Source: Acorus gramineus (lineage: Eukaryota; Streptophyta; Magnoliopsida; Acorales; Acoraceae). From it: a stretch of 64,000 bases of DNA. Every line of letters starts with the position of its first letter. Position 1 is the first letter of the stretch. Below are positions 44,381 through 56,693 of the stretch, one piece after another. The translations under genes were made by a program, and so were the position numbers. The stretch is taken from positions 396,482-460,481 of the forward strand of contig JAUJYN010000055.1 of the NCBI GenBank assembly GCA_030737835.1, written 5' to 3'. The notes beneath the pieces are model-generated. The model did no database searches and was not told the origin of the DNA. It saw nothing but the letters and a program-made list of their open reading frames with translations.

Positions 44381-44471
44381 CCTGTCAGAGCCAATTGTTT
44401 TTCTTAGAGATGAGTCCTAGGATTTCTATATGAGTATTCTGATCCTAGTGTCTGTTTCTTAGGTTGCTGAT

Positions 44472-46508
44472 ATGCCTCCTCGCAGAGGGATGCGTGGACG
44501 TGGTCCCCCTCGGGCCTTGGAGGTTTCCGAACCTACCAGAGGCGAGGAGTCTACTGGAGGGTCCTCGGCTATTGGGCCAGGACTAGCGCAGGAGCCTCCT
44601 GCATGGGAGCGTGCTTACGCTCGTATCGCAGATCTAGTGGAGACTCAGACTAGGGCACTGGAGGCCCAGACTAGGGCGTTGGCTGATCAGGCGCGAGAGA
44701 TCCAGGAGCTGCGGGCGGCCCGCGAGGCAGTTCCACAGGTCCCCTTGGTGGCAGATCCACCGGTGGTGCCCGAGGTACCCCCTGTCCATGTGGAGATTCC
44801 GGTAGTGGGAGTTCAGGATCCCCTGGAGAGGGAGGTGGAGCTAGAGGCTGTGGCACGAGTGCATCAGAGCGGCCTCACTGCCTTTCTGAAGCTTCACCCT
44901 CCCGAGTTCCATGGCCAGACGGCGGACCCCCTTGCCCCTGAGCGTTGGTTGATGGAGGTAGACAAGATCTTCTCGACCATGCACTGCACCGACCGCCAGC
45001 GTGTCTCACTGGCCACCTTCATGTTGAAGGGTAGCGCCGCCGACTGGTGGGCTACCCGATCGGTGGACATCCCCGAGGGCGTGGGGCGACTTCTATGGGC
45101 TGGATTCTGGAGTTACTTTCTGGAGTACTTCCCATTTTCGACACGCCAGATCGTGATGCGAGAGTTCGAGCAGCTGACGCAGGGTTCCATGTCGGTCGCT
45201 GATTACTCTACACGTTTCACGAGGCTTTCCCGGTTCGCCCCCGCCTTGGTGATGGATGAGGAGACGCGATGCCGTCGTTTCGAGATGGGTCTCATTAGCA
45301 CCATCCGGGTGCATGTCACCTCACAGGCATTCACGAGGTACTCAGACTTGGTGTCTCGTGCGAGGACAGTTGAGCGAGACCTTGGGGTCCCTTTGGGGGT
45401 TCCAACCCCTCCTGCAGACCAGAGGCCCCCCAGGAGCCAGGACCAGGGACATCGCAAGAAAAAGCGGCCCCGCTTTGATCAGTCAGCGGCCGCCGCTACT
45501 CCAGTCGATGTGGTGCCAGTGCGAGGTCCAGCACCCATTGCTGCAGTACCAGTCCAGGCTAGGCGACCGGAGACGCGGCGCTGTTACCATTGCCAGCGGA
45601 TCGGGCATATTTTATATGATTGCCCTGATGCTGGCCGACCCCGTGTGCCGCGCCAGCAGCAGCAGCCACAGAGTGGCCAAGTTGACCAGAGGAGGCAGCC
45701 AGTGCAGCCTGCGAGGCGTGCCCCTGCTCCTCAGCCGCAGCTTGTTCAGGGTCGTGTTGCAGCACTTACAGCCGAGGAGGCGCAGGCTTCGGGTAGCGTT
45801 GTCCGAGGTATTGTTCTGATCTCCCAGCTTCCTGCATATGTGCTATTTGATTCCGGAGCCACGCACTCGTTCGTGTCTCCCGCTTTCGCGAGACGGATGG
45901 GCGTGGTGTCCGCCCCTCTTGATGTTATGCTGGAGATATCATTGCCCGTCGGAGACCGTATTCTCCTCCGTTCTGTTTACCGGGGGTGTACTGTGGCGAT
46001 TGCGGAGCATGTGTTTCCATTAGAGTTGGTAGAGCTCGCCATGACGGATTTCGATGCCATCCTGGGGATGGATTGGCTCTCAGCTATCCACGCCAGTATC
46101 GACTATTTTGTGAAGTCGGTGTCTTTCCACATCCCCTGTCAGAGATCTTTCCAGTTCGTGGGCGATCGGGACATAGCCCCTTTGGGGTTCGTGTCATCCA
46201 TCCAGGCGTGGAGACTCCTTCAGGGAGGATGTGAGGGTTTTCTTGCGTATATTGCTGAGGAGGATGCACCACTATGGGCAGATATCAGTCAGACTCCGGT
46301 CATGGCAGAATATCTGGAGGTTTTCCCCGATGACCTCCCGGGATTACCGCCGGATCGCGCGATCGAGTTTGAGATTAATCTAATTCCAGGGACCGAGCCG
46401 ATTTTGAGAGCTCCGTACCGGATGGCCCCAGCAGAGCTGAAGGTGCTCAAGGAGCAGCTGGAGGAGTTGCTCGAGAAGGGCTTCGCACGTCCGAGTGTTT
46501 CTCTGTGA
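44472..46508 (+). CDS. Gag-protease of element E, open up to a TGA
   Basis: The 678-codon frame begins MPPRRGMRGRG, the same start as the gag at 24768. Residues about 40-90 are a Glu/Arg/Ala-rich helical segment. The gag core runs from about 138 (FLKLHPPEFHG) to 300. A CX2CX4HX4C zinc knuckle lies at 371-384. The retropepsin motif LFDSGATHSFVS is at 458-469, followed by DFDAILGMDWLS. The frame ends at TGA 46506-46508 where relatives have Trp. The RT frame continues in phase after it, so one change separates gag-protease from RT. Gag packages element RNA; the protease would mature the polyprotein. Confidence 0.9.
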   Translation: MPPRRGMRGRGPPRALEVSEPTRGEESTGGSSAIGPGLAQEPPAWERAYARIADLVETQTRALEAQTRALADQAREIQELRAAREAVPQVPLVADPPVVPEVPPVHVEIPVVGVQDPLEREVELEAVARVHQSGLTAFLKLHPPEFHGQTADPLAPERWLMEVDKIFSTMHCTDRQRVSLATFMLKGSAADWWATRSVDIPEGVGRLLWAGFWSYFLEYFPFSTRQIVMREFEQLTQGSMSVADYSTRFTRLSRFAPALVMDEETRCRRFEMGLISTIRVHVTSQAFTRYSDLVSRARTVERDLGVPLGVPTPPADQRPPRSQDQGHRKKKRPRFDQSAAAATPVDVVPVRGPAPIAAVPVQARRPETRRCYHCQRIGHILYDCPDAGRPRVPRQQQQPQSGQVDQRRQPVQPARRAPAPQPQLVQGRVAALTAEEAQASGSVVRGIVLISQLPAYVLFDSGATHSFVSPAFARRMGVVSAPLDVMLEISLPVGDRILLRSVYRGCTVAIAEHVFPLELVELAMTDFDAILGMDWLSAIHASIDYFVKSVSFHIPCQRSFQFVGDRDIAPLGFVSSIQAWRLLQGGCEGFLAYIAEEDAPLWADISQTPVMAEYLEVFPDDLPGLPPDRAIEFEINLIPGTEPILRAPYRMAPAELKVLKEQLEELLEKGFARPSVSL

Positions 46509-49336
46509 CGAGCCCCTGTTTTGTTCGTTCGGAAGAAGGACGGTTCGCTGCGTCTTTGTATTGATTACAGGCAGCTGAACAAGCGGACCGTGAAGAACAA
46601 GTACCCCTTGCCACGGATTGACGATCTGTTTGACCAGCTCCAGGGAGCGCGTGTCTTTTCTAAGATCGATCTCCGTTCGGGCTACTATCAGCTGAAGATC
46701 CGGGAGTCAGATATTCTGAAGACGGCCTTTCGTACCCGTTATGGGCACTACGAGTTCCGAGTACTGCCGTTTGGGTTGACGAATGCGCCGGCAGCCTTCA
46801 TGGATCTGATGAACCGGGTGTTTCGGCCCTTCCTCGACTCCTTCGTAGTATTCATCGATGATATTCTGGTGTACTCGAGGAGTCTTGAGGAGCACGCTGA
46901 CCATCTCCGCACTGTCTTGGAGACTTTGGCCCGACATCAGTTGTTCGCCAAGTTCAGTAAGTGCGAGTTTTGGTTGAGCGTCTGACCTTTCTAGGCCACG
47001 TGATTTCCGGCGAGGGTATATCTGTGGACCCGGACAAGACGCTCGCCATGTCGAATTGGCGGCGACCGTCGAACCCCACCGAGATTCGGAGCTTCCTGGG
47101 TTTGGCGGTTATTATCGGAGGTTTGTCGAGGGTTTCTCAAAGATAGCTGTTCCTCTGACCGCCTCACTCGGAAGGATGTCCGGTTCGAGTGGTCCCCATC
47201 TTGCGAGGAGAGCTTCCTGGAGTTGAAGCGAAGACTCACCTCAGCGCCAGTTCTTACCATTCCGTCTGGGAGTGGTGGATTCGCAGTCTACTCCGATGCA
47301 TCGCGGCTGGGTTTGGGTTGCGTCCTGATGCAGTACGGTAAGGTTGTGGCTTACGCGTCGCGTCAGTTGAAGCCATGAGCAGAATTACCCCACCCACGAT
47401 TTGGAGTTAGCAGCGATCATCTTTGCGCTGAAGATGTGGAGGCACTACCTCTATGGCGAGGAGTTCGAGCTCTTCACCGATCACAAGAGCCTGACTTACT
47501 TGCAGTCCCAGCCGGAGCTCAACATGCGTCAGAGACGTTGGGTCGAGTTCCTGAAGGACTATGACTGTTACATCGCTTACCATCCGGGTAAGGCGAATGT
47601 CGTGGCCGATGCTCTCAATAGGTAGCCCTTGGGCATGGCCGCCCACTTGGCTGTACGTCGTTGGAGGGTTCTGGAGGAGGCCGCTTGCTGGATCAGCGTT
47701 CGAGAGACACCTGCGGGTGGCTTTTTGGCCGCCCGCTCGGCTGTTTGGCGAATGTCATGGCCAATGCTCTCAATAGGCAGCCCTTGGGCATGGCCGCCCA
47801 CTTGACTGTACGTCGTTGGAGGCTTCGGGAGGAGGCCGCTTGCTGGATCAGCGTTCGAGAGACACCTGCGGGTGGCTTTTTGGCCAGGCTAGTGGTGCAG
47901 CCCATTCTTCTCGACGAGATCCGCACGGCTCAGGGGCAGGATCCTCACTTTCTAGTCCTCTCTGAAGGCGTCGCCCGGGGCGAGCGTCCGGACTACCAGA
48001 TTCGCGAGGACGGAATCCTGCGGTTCAGAGGTCGAGTATGCATTCCTGATGACGCAGAGTTGAAGCAGAAGATCTTGGACGAGGCCCATCGTTCGAGGTA
48101 CACAGTGCATCCTGGTGGCACGAAGATGTACAGGGGCCTTCGTCGTGGCTACTGGTGGCGCGGGATGAAGGCAGATATTGGCCGTTTCGTTGCCCGTTGC
48201 TTGGTATGCCAGCAGGTGAAGTCGGAACATCAGTGTCCTGCGGGGAAGCTGCAGTCCATTGAGATTCCTCAATGGAAGTGGGAGCAGATCACCATGGACT
48301 TCGTTTCAGATCCGCCGAGGTCACGTTTGGGTCGCGATGCCATCTGGGTAATCGTCGACCGACTGACTAAGTCCGCTCATTTCCTCCCCATTCGACTCAC
48401 CGATTCTCTGGACACCCTGGCACAGTTGTTTGTCTCCGAGATTGTTCGTCTCCATGGCACTCCCGTCAGCATCATTTCTGATAGAGACGCGAGGTTTACT
48501 TCGAGGTTCTGGCGTAGCCTTCAGCACGCCCTTGGTACGAACCTCCACTTCAGTACATCGTTTCATCCACAGACGGACGGCCAGTCGGAGAGGACGATTC
48601 AAACCCTGGAGGACATGCTACGATCTTGCGTTCTCGACTTTGGGGGCAGTTGGGAGAGGCATCTCCCGTTGGTGGAGTTTGCCTACAACAACAGCTACCA
48701 CTCGAGTATCCGGATGGCACCATACGAGGCGCTCCATGGCCGCAGCTGCAGGTCCCCCTTGTGTTGGGACGAGGTCGGAGAGCGCCAGTTGGAGGGACCA
48801 GAGATCATCCACCAGACCTCAGAGATGGTCAAGACGATTCGTGAGCGTATCCGAGTCGCTCAGAGCCGTCAGAAGAGCTACGCCGATCGACGTCGCCGTG
48901 AGCTCGCCTTCGAGGTTGGTGACCATGTGTTCCTGAAGGTGTCCCCGACAAAGGCATCTTCCATTTTGATGTGCGGGGCAAGCTGAGTCCACGTTACATT
49001 GGTCCGTTTCTCATCCTTGAGCGGATTGGAGAGGTGGCCTATCGCATAGCCCTGCCCCCACAGTTGGCTCAAGCCCATGACGTCTTCCATGTCTCGCAGC
49101 TGAGGCGTTACATCCACGATCCTGCTCACGTTATTCCGTTCGAGCCGCTCGTCTTCGAGCCGGACTTGTCATTCGTGGAGCAGTCGATCGAGATCCTGGA
49201 CCGACGCGAGAAGAGGCTCCGCACCAAGACCGTCCAGCTGGTTAAGGTACGATGGCAGCACCGTTCTGGTGCCGAGGCCACTTGGGAGCGCGAGGACGCC
49301 ATGCGTGGCGCATATCCACATCTTTTCCCTTCCTAG
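46509..49336 (+). pseudogene. Pol of element E: RT, RNase H, integrase, chromodomain tail (broken)
   Basis: RT runs in the gag-protease phase to 46985 and includes [18 protein letters not shown] and the catalytic FIDDILVYS. Small deletions near 46977, 47108, 47157 and 47375 break the frame. A CAG-to-TAG change ends RNase H at 47625. Integrase is open from the HHCC finger (HPGG..., ending CLVC) through the DDE core, with another one-base loss near 48950. The last segment (48971-49336) holds the chromodomain-like tail ([13 protein letters not shown]). Domain order is that of Tekay/Del elements. Confidence 0.92.
47592..47901 (+). repeat. 155-bp tandem duplication in pol of element E
   Basis: GGCGAATGTC starts at 47592 and again at 47747. 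The units include CCCTTGGGCATGGCCGCCCA and CTGGATCAGCGTTCGAGAG. The copies differ at several sites. The short GCCCGCTCGGCTGTTT at the joint is not found in element 1. The duplication lies between RNase H and integrase. Confidence 0.85.
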
Positions 49337-49371
49337 ATGTTTTTGTATTTATTTTGTGGACAAAATTTCCT

Positions 49372-49384
49372 AAGGGGGGAAGAA
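49372..49384 (+). other. Polypurine tract of element E
   Basis: AAGGGGGGAAGAA lies directly before the 3' LTR start TGTTGTGCCTG. Confidence 0.92.
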
Positions 49385-51970
49385 TGTTGTGCCTGTGTCA
49401 TTTGGAGCTCTCTGATTGAAAATTTGGCTACATAATTTTCTCCTCGAAGTTATCTATTTCCAATTTGGTATTTGGATTTGATTTTGTTAAAATCCAAGAT
49501 GAAGAGGTTTAAATATGATTTTATTATGAGATGCTCAGTTTCGAGTTAGCTTTCATACAAAAGTGGAATTAGATCAACTGGATTCCTGTAGTAAAAGTTA
49601 TGGGTATTTTTCCAAGTATACCCCGGGGATGAAAAATTCTGGCAGCAGCCCTGTTCAATGTTTAGCTCACATTTCAGAATAGCTGGAGGGATTATTTGAT
49701 CGTGGCATAAACATGAAAGTTGTAGATAATCTTCTTGGCTTTCCAACGGACTTTGAATTGTGCAATGCGGAGCTATATTGGGGAAGTGATGGCGGTTATA
49801 GTGAAGCATGCTCAGAATTTCTAGCCAACGATAAATAGGTCATTTCTACCCCTCCTTTAGATATTTATGTGCCAAAATATCTCTCCCTCTCTCTCCCACT
49901 CACACGTCTACACTTTCTTGGCTCTCTCTTCTCTCTTTCCCCCCCCCCCCCCCAAGTGTTTGTATTATCTCCTCAAAGAGAAGAGAAGGAGAAGGTGCAA
50001 GTGCAAGTCTAGGGTTGTGTAAGTGTTGTTGTTGTTGTTGATCTCCTCTCTTTCAAGTTATCTTTCATGAACTTTTCCTCCCTGATTTGCAGCCAATGGA
50101 GGGCTGAGGAGGGCTGAGGAGGTGGTGGTAGTGGTGGTGGTGGTTGAGATGGTCGCGGGTGCGTCGAGGGCCCCCGAACCTCCCCCTTTCATTTCCCCTC
50201 CCAAGGTGAGCCTTTCCCCTTCTTTTCTTGGTTTTTATGGCTTAGGGATGGTTGGGGAGGTCATCCATGTTGGGTAGATGTGTTAGAATGTGTGTGAGGG
50301 GTTGGGGAGGGTTAAAAAGGGGTTAGGGAAGAGTGGGTGCGCACTGGGGGCTGTCTGCTCGCGTGCGCGCGCAGGCGCGCGCGCAGGAGGGCGCTGGCAG
50401 GCGCAGGCGGGCGCGCGAGCTTGCGGGTGCGCGCGGGCGCTGGCTCGAGCGGTGGTGCGCGCGGGAACTGCGCGTGAGTGCGCGCGGGCGCGCGCGAGCG
50501 TGCGTGCGTTGGGGCATGCGTGGGGCTGCCCAGGGTCTCGGGTAGGTGCAGGGGCACCCGGGCATGCGTGCGTACCCACGTGCTCGCATGCGTGCGAGCT
50601 CGTATGCGTGCATGTCTAAGTCTTTGGTATTTCTAGTAAATTTCATGTATATTTGTGTAGTTTACTCACCATATTGAATGCCCATGTCTTGCAGATCTTG
50701 GCGAACGGTCACGCAACGACCCGGGTTGCGGTGAGTGGGTCAATCCAACCCAGTAGGGAGGCGTTCGATGCACGTAGGCGTGCATTGCCCTCCCCTGGGC
50801 ACCATAATTGCATATTAACTTGTGTCAATGAAAAACTATGTTAATGCATGTTTTACTATGATGTAACCATGCCATATTAGACATTGTATGCTAGGGATAT
50901 ACATCCATGTATCATGTATAGAGGCCCATACATTACTAGACACCATGTCCCATGCTTGAAAAGCCTTGATCTATGCATGTTTCCCATTTAGTTTAATTTA
51001 ATTAAATCAAAATGAGATTATGTTGGTATAAGCATGCCTTAGAAAATATTATTACCTTGTTATTATAATATATGTTTCCCCGCATCTCAGTTATGCGCCC
51101 TGGAGGAATTCTTGAGAATTCATGACATTAGTAGTGTTAGAAATCGTTGTCGACGGATCCAAGAGGATCGTATCCGTGTGAGTAGGCTGTTTTCTCCCCT
51201 TCGTTGGATCCGAGTAGGGACTCCCCGACGTTGGGAAAGCTGTCCTGACAGAGGGCTCCCATCTGTAGGTACCACCGATGCGTTCGGAGGGTACTGATCG
51301 TGGGAGTATACCAGGTAGAGGCTACGCGAGGGAGAGGCTACTGGTGGACCAAAGGTGGAGAGCAGTCTAGTCTGTCCCAAAAGGCCCATGTCACCCCTTA
51401 AAGGGTGAGGGTGAGGGTGGGGTGGGTCGGCGGTGTTACGACCCACTAGCTTGTACAGTTCCTCCCGTTTAGGGACTTTAATTATTATAAGGTTAATATG
51501 AGTTGTGTTGCATAGATTGTGCCATTCACTGAGCGTGTGACTCACCCCTCGCATATTCTTTTCCTCCAGTTGTTACTGAGTCGGATCTGAAGGAGGAGCT
51601 CCCCGAGGCATCACATCAGTAGCGGAGCAGCGTTCACGTTTTGGGTTCTGCGAGTGAGAGGCCATCAGCATCCCCTTCTTTGCTTGTATGTATTGTTATC
51701 CGTGCTTGGGCACAACACTTGTATATGGATGTCTTTGTTTATATTGGCTCTCACAGGACAGTTGATTATGTATTTTGGTCTGTAATATGTCTTTGAATTA
51801 CAGACTCAGTCGTTTAAGCTTCCGCTATATGTATATATATTATGTCAGCTACATTATTGATTGTGTTGTCATTTTCGATGTTGTGTAGAATCTTTTATTG
51901 ATCTCTTGTATAGACTGCTGATATTATATATATTTGTCATGTATCGGGGACGGTCGCCCTGGGCGTGACA
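49385..51970 (+). repeat. 3' LTR of element E
   Basis: The 2586-bp partner of the LTR at 41743 begins TGTTGTGCCTGTGTC and ends GGGCGTGACA. Donor GT is at 50206, mini-exon at 50695-50730. The two LTRs are nearly the same outside the GC-rich block (50340-50600), which differs noticeably, as expected for a CpG-rich stretch. Confidence 0.93.
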
Positions 51971-51975
51971 ATGAT

Positions 51976-53952
51976 AATGGGGCAAAGCTATGACCAACTT
52001 CAAGAGATGATGAGCTCTCTCTCACCCTCTCCCTTTGTACGAACTGAGTAAGTAGATGCGATTTACTACTCGACTCAGGCTCGTTTGGAATATTGGCATG
52101 CACATGTTAGTGGGCAAGATCGCGCTTGACCCTTCCCATTTAAGTTGGTGATATCCAACGCATTTTAGGGTATACCTTGTATACATATATGCTTGTATGA
52201 GGTATGCTTATATGCTTGCACACTTGTATGCTTATTATTTAGCCATGCATGATATGCATGTTGTATATGTATATTGTTTATGCTTTCTATCCATGTTAGG
52301 GAGTATCCCTATGATTAATTGATATGTGATCGTGCATATGGTTCATGCACATAACTAAGATTTAATTCTCCTATAAAATATATGCGCATGTTAAAACTAA
52401 TTAGGCCTATCTGAAATAGGCATGGGTATAACCCGCTATTGGAATGTACCTCATTAGTTAGTGCGCGTGCGATGTAATCGCCCTTGCATCTGTGTGATGC
52501 ACTTGAATGGAAGTCAGGAGAATTCATTTGTTGTATCAGTTTTGTTAAACCGGTAGCTTTGGCATTAAGTTAGGCCTACCCGTGCTAGGCGCGTATATGA
52601 ACCGCCTGTTGGGTTATATGCCTTGGGCTTATTTCTGCGTGAGAGCAGAGGTAACCCCTCGTGTCTGAGCGATGCACTCGTGTGGGAGTCCAAGAGTATT
52701 TGTTATCATCGATATGTGATTATCGAGCGTAGTTGACTTTCCCATAGGGTTTGCTTTGCGAACGTGGGGTGCTTCCTCCCGACATCGTCGTGCGTCGAAC
52801 ACCCCAGCATCGAAGCTGTCCTGTTTGGGTGCCACCACTTGTAAGTGCTAATGATGCATATCGCGGAACGCATCTGGCTGATGTACAAATCGTGGAAGGC
52901 CGACAGGTAGAGGCTATGCGGGAGAGGGCTACCGGATGATTTTGCGAGCGGGGAATCGTTCTCCCCTTCTTCGGATCCACGTTGAAGCTACCTGATGTTA
53001 AAGCTGTCCTGACAGAGGGCTCCCACCTGTAGGTACTACCAATGCGTTCGATAGATGTACTGATCATGGGAGTATACCAGGTAGAGGCTACTCGGGAGAG
53101 GGCTACCGAATGACGAAGGGTGTAGAACAAAAGGTTTTCTTCCAACAGTCCTGTGTCACCTTAGGAGTGAGGGTGAGGATGAAGTGAAGTCACGTCGCCA
53201 CGTGACCCATTCATTTTTCATCCGTTCCCATAGTTGTTGGGTCCGGTTACGTATCGATGTTTAGAGACATCGTTGGGCAGTTATCTCGATGTAGATGATC
53301 GAGTAGTGTTGTGTAGACTAGTAATTCCGCGTCTCTTCGACCAACGGTATGGTCTCTCCCCAAAAGTCCCAAGAGTCATCCTCCGGGAGTGAGGGTGAGG
53401 GTGAGGTTGGTCGCGCCGCCGCGTGACCTTGTTATCCATTGGGTTTCCACCCATGTTTTCCTTGAAAGGAAATTGCTTTAGTATTGAACTGTTGTATTGG
53501 TGATTGGTTTCCAGCCACTCACTAAGCTTGTAGCTCACCCTTCGCATACTGTTTCTTTTCAGGGGCAGTGTTGGGCATGGAGCTAGAGCTTCCCATGGCG
53601 TGGTCTTATGTGCGTGGAGCGTTCTGTCCGGCGGGTTGCGAGTGCGAGGCTGTCAGTAGTCCTAGAGTTATTATTCATGTATTGTAAATCGTGCATGTGG
53701 CGCAGGGTGTATTTTATTTGGACTAGACTTGGCTCTCACAGGACATTGATTGTATATTCAAGTCTGTAATGATATTTTTGGTTTACAGACTTATTGATAT
53801 TTTATGCTTCCGCCTTTTTTGTTGAATTATCAGTTATCATTGTTTTGCCAACTTGTGTGTTATTTATTGGAGTCATTGTTGACCTCTTGTATTTGATAGC
53901 TGATACTATATATATTGCCACGTCTCGAGGACGGCCGCCCTGGGGCGTGACT
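51976..53952 (+). repeat. 5' LTR of element D, piece 3
   Basis: After the ATGAT duplication the family III LTR resumes with AATGGGGCAAAGCTATG and ends GGGGCGTGACT, where CA would be expected. It includes TTTCTTTTCAG near 53560, an acceptor-like site, and G-rich GGGTGAGGGTGAGG at about 53390. Confidence 0.87.
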
Positions 53953-56693
53953 AAAGTTGGTATTAGAGCCTGGTCCTGTCAGAGCTTAGGTGTAGTCGTA
54001 TAGATGATGAGTCATAGGATTGCCATCCGAGTACTCTGGTTTTAGAAGTTTATCTTAGGTTGCTGACAGTCCTCCTCGGATCCGTGGACGTGGATGTGGC
54101 CACCACTGGACCCACCCTTAAGTTGTCGACTATGTCGACTGAATAGGGTCAGTTGTTGGGTCCCTTGTTCTGGGATTAAGGCTTGGGTAGGAGATTCCAG
54201 CCCAGTAGTATGATAGTGATGAATTGGTTGCAATTTCTAAGGTATGGATTGCGTCTCGATAATGGAGCTTCGTTCCCGTGCATCGGTATTGCTAGTAACC
54301 ATGGAGTTCGCGTACAGCACCGGCTTCCAGTTTTGAGGATGTGGCATATTGCTCATTAATGGGTGATGTCTTCTTCCAGTTTTCCTACTCAGGATTAAGG
54401 GGCCTTGCGGGGTCATCGTTGAGACCCGGGCTAGGGTACTCCGTGTTCCTTGTTTGGTTGTCAGGATATCCTATATCGGGACCTCATGGTGCCCTCCCAA
54501 GGGGTTCTTTTCCCAGTCAAGGAATACCTTTGAAGCATCTATTTGATGATTGATTTTTCCTCTCACTTGGAAGGTGCTGTAGCGAGTGGTGATGCGTACG
54601 ATCGGGATTGGGTGCGTCCTATTGCAGCTTGGTGGGCGATCGCTTGTGGACAGGGTTCCATAGTGGCATCTAGAGTCGCTTCGATATATCATTGTGCGTT
54701 GTAGCTGCCCGGTTGAGGCCAGAGCCCTGTGAGGTGCTCCCAGATACTATGCTTGTCGGTGCGTGCATATGGCAGAGATAGTGGGCTTGGGAGGCCACCA
54801 GGTAGAGGCCACGCTAGGAGAGTGCTACCGGATGATGTCGAGAGTGTGGACTCCCCGTGATGAATCTGCCCATTGAGTGCATGATGCTGGAGTTCCAATG
54901 GTTGTAGTAGGGCGACCTGTCGGTGGCGGCATGTGAAGCACAGTTCGCGATACTATCGCGTTTTGCCCCCACATGGGTCGTAAACGAGGAGACGCGATGC
55001 TAGCGTTCGTGATGGGACTCAACCGCCCTATCAGATAGATGACATCGCATAGGCATTGTCGAGGTTCGACGATCCCTTATTGCGTGTCTTGTTGATTAAG
55101 TGTGGTTGAGCGGCTTACCAAGCGTGTAAGTGTCATCATGAGTGCCAGCCATGCTCGAGGAGCAGAATCTGGACTTAATTGTTCGAGGTGTTGTTTTGAT
55201 CTTCTCGTAAGGGTTGAAGATCGGTTACCCCTTGCTGTGAATTGATAATCTATTTGACCAGCTCTGGGAGCGAGTATCTTCTGTTAGATCGATCTTCGCA
55301 CAAGGGTACCACAAGTTGGAGATCTGGGAGTCATGCATTCCGTTGATGGCCTTTCGTGACCGTTTCGGGCACTACGAGTTTTAAGTACTGCTGTCGGGGT
55401 TGACGAATGCGCCGGATGCCTTCGTGGATCTCAGAAGTTTTATTGGGCCTCCGTAAACTACTTTGAGGTAGACTTCGTTGAAATTGCTAGTAGCGAGATT
55501 TGAAAGCGATGGGTAACTTTGTTTCCCCGGGTTGGCATGCCCTCAGGCAAAGTTCGAGAATCATCATTGAGTGGAAAGCGTCAGTCCATCGAGATTCCTT
55601 AGTGGACGTGTGGGTTACCTTGGATTGTTGCGGGCTCGCTAAAGTCACATTCGGGTCGCGACGCCGTCTCGGTGATCATTGACCGACTGACTAAGTCCGC
55701 GCTTCCCTCCCTAATCCGACTGATTGAGTCTCTGGACGCCTTGACGTGGGTTTCCACCTTCGCGATTGTTCGTCTTCATGGCACTCCGGTCGGCGCTATT
55801 TTCGGTTGAGACGCGAGGGTTACTTTGAGGTTGTGGCACAGCCTTAGCAGGCTTTGGCTCGAGCCACCATTTAAGTATAGCGTTTCATCGCCGATGGACA
55901 GCCAGGCAAAGAGGATGGTTTAGACCTTGGAGGACATGCTAAGTGCCTGTGTGCTCGACTGAGGGGTAGTTGGAGAGGCATCTCCCATTTGGTGGGGTTT
56001 GCCTGCAAGACAACTGCCATTCGAGCATCCTGATGGTACTGTGAAAGGCACTCTATGAGCGCAGTTTTAGACCTCCCTCATGTTGGGACGGTTGAAGAGC
56101 TCCAGTTGGAGGGGCCATAAGTTAGTTATTTGACCTTGCGGTGGCCAGGTTGGTTCGTGTGTGCATCCGCACCTCCCAGAACCAACAGAAGGGCTACGCA
56201 GGTCAGTGTCATCGGAAGCTTACCTTCGGGTTTGGCGACCAAGTTTTCTTGTAGGTGTCTCGATTTATGGGCATCCTCTGCTTCGGTGTTCAGGGCATGC
56301 TGAGTTGGCCTTCCATCAGACTGGTTTTCGTCCTTGAGTGGATTGGGGAGGTGGCTTGTCGTGAAGCCTTGCCCCCGTAGCTAACTCATGCCCAAGACAT
56401 CTTCCTCGTCTTGTAACTGAGGCGTTATGTCCACGATCCTGCTCATATCTTTCCATTCGAGCGGCTAATCCTCGAGCTGGATTTGTCGTTCGTCGAGCAG
56501 TGAATCGAGATCAAGGACCAATGCGAGAAGAGGTTCCACACCAAGACCGTTCCCTTGGTTAAAGTGCATTGGTAGCGCCAATTTGGTGTCTAGACCACTG
56601 GGAGCAAGGGCACTGTGTGTGATAATGGCTATGTTCAGTCTCCCCTCTGGGTTTTCTTAAATTTCGAGGACTAAATTTCCTAAGGGGGGAGCA
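53953..56693 (+). pseudogene. Decayed interior of element D
   Basis: A primer site TGGTATTAGAGCCTGGT (53958) is followed by a faint gag start, a GGCCTTGCGGGG...GTTCCTTGTTTGG module (about 54397-54510), a gag end (GAGGAGACGCGATGC, about 54985), RT traces (TTGACGAATGCGCCG, about 55400) and integrase traces (CGACTGACTAAGTCCGCG, about 55683). Integrase C-terminal traces (GAGGCGTTATGTCCACGATC) come next, then the polypurine tract at 56682-56693. No frame is open for any distance and RNase H is missing. It cannot encode a working enzyme. Confidence 0.85.

Larger units (their letters stand above)
41743..51970 (+). mobile_element. Complete chromoviral gypsy element E with ATGAT target duplication
   Basis: The 10,228-bp element is bounded by ATGAT at 41738-41742 and 51971-51975. 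It has two similar LTRs (2616 and 2586 bp), a primer site, an open gag-protease frame, all pol domains in order and a polypurine tract. Pol has a nonsense codon, several one- or two-base deletions and a 155-bp duplication, so it is not autonomous now. It sits inside the 5' LTR of element D and is therefore younger than D. Confidence 0.95.
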
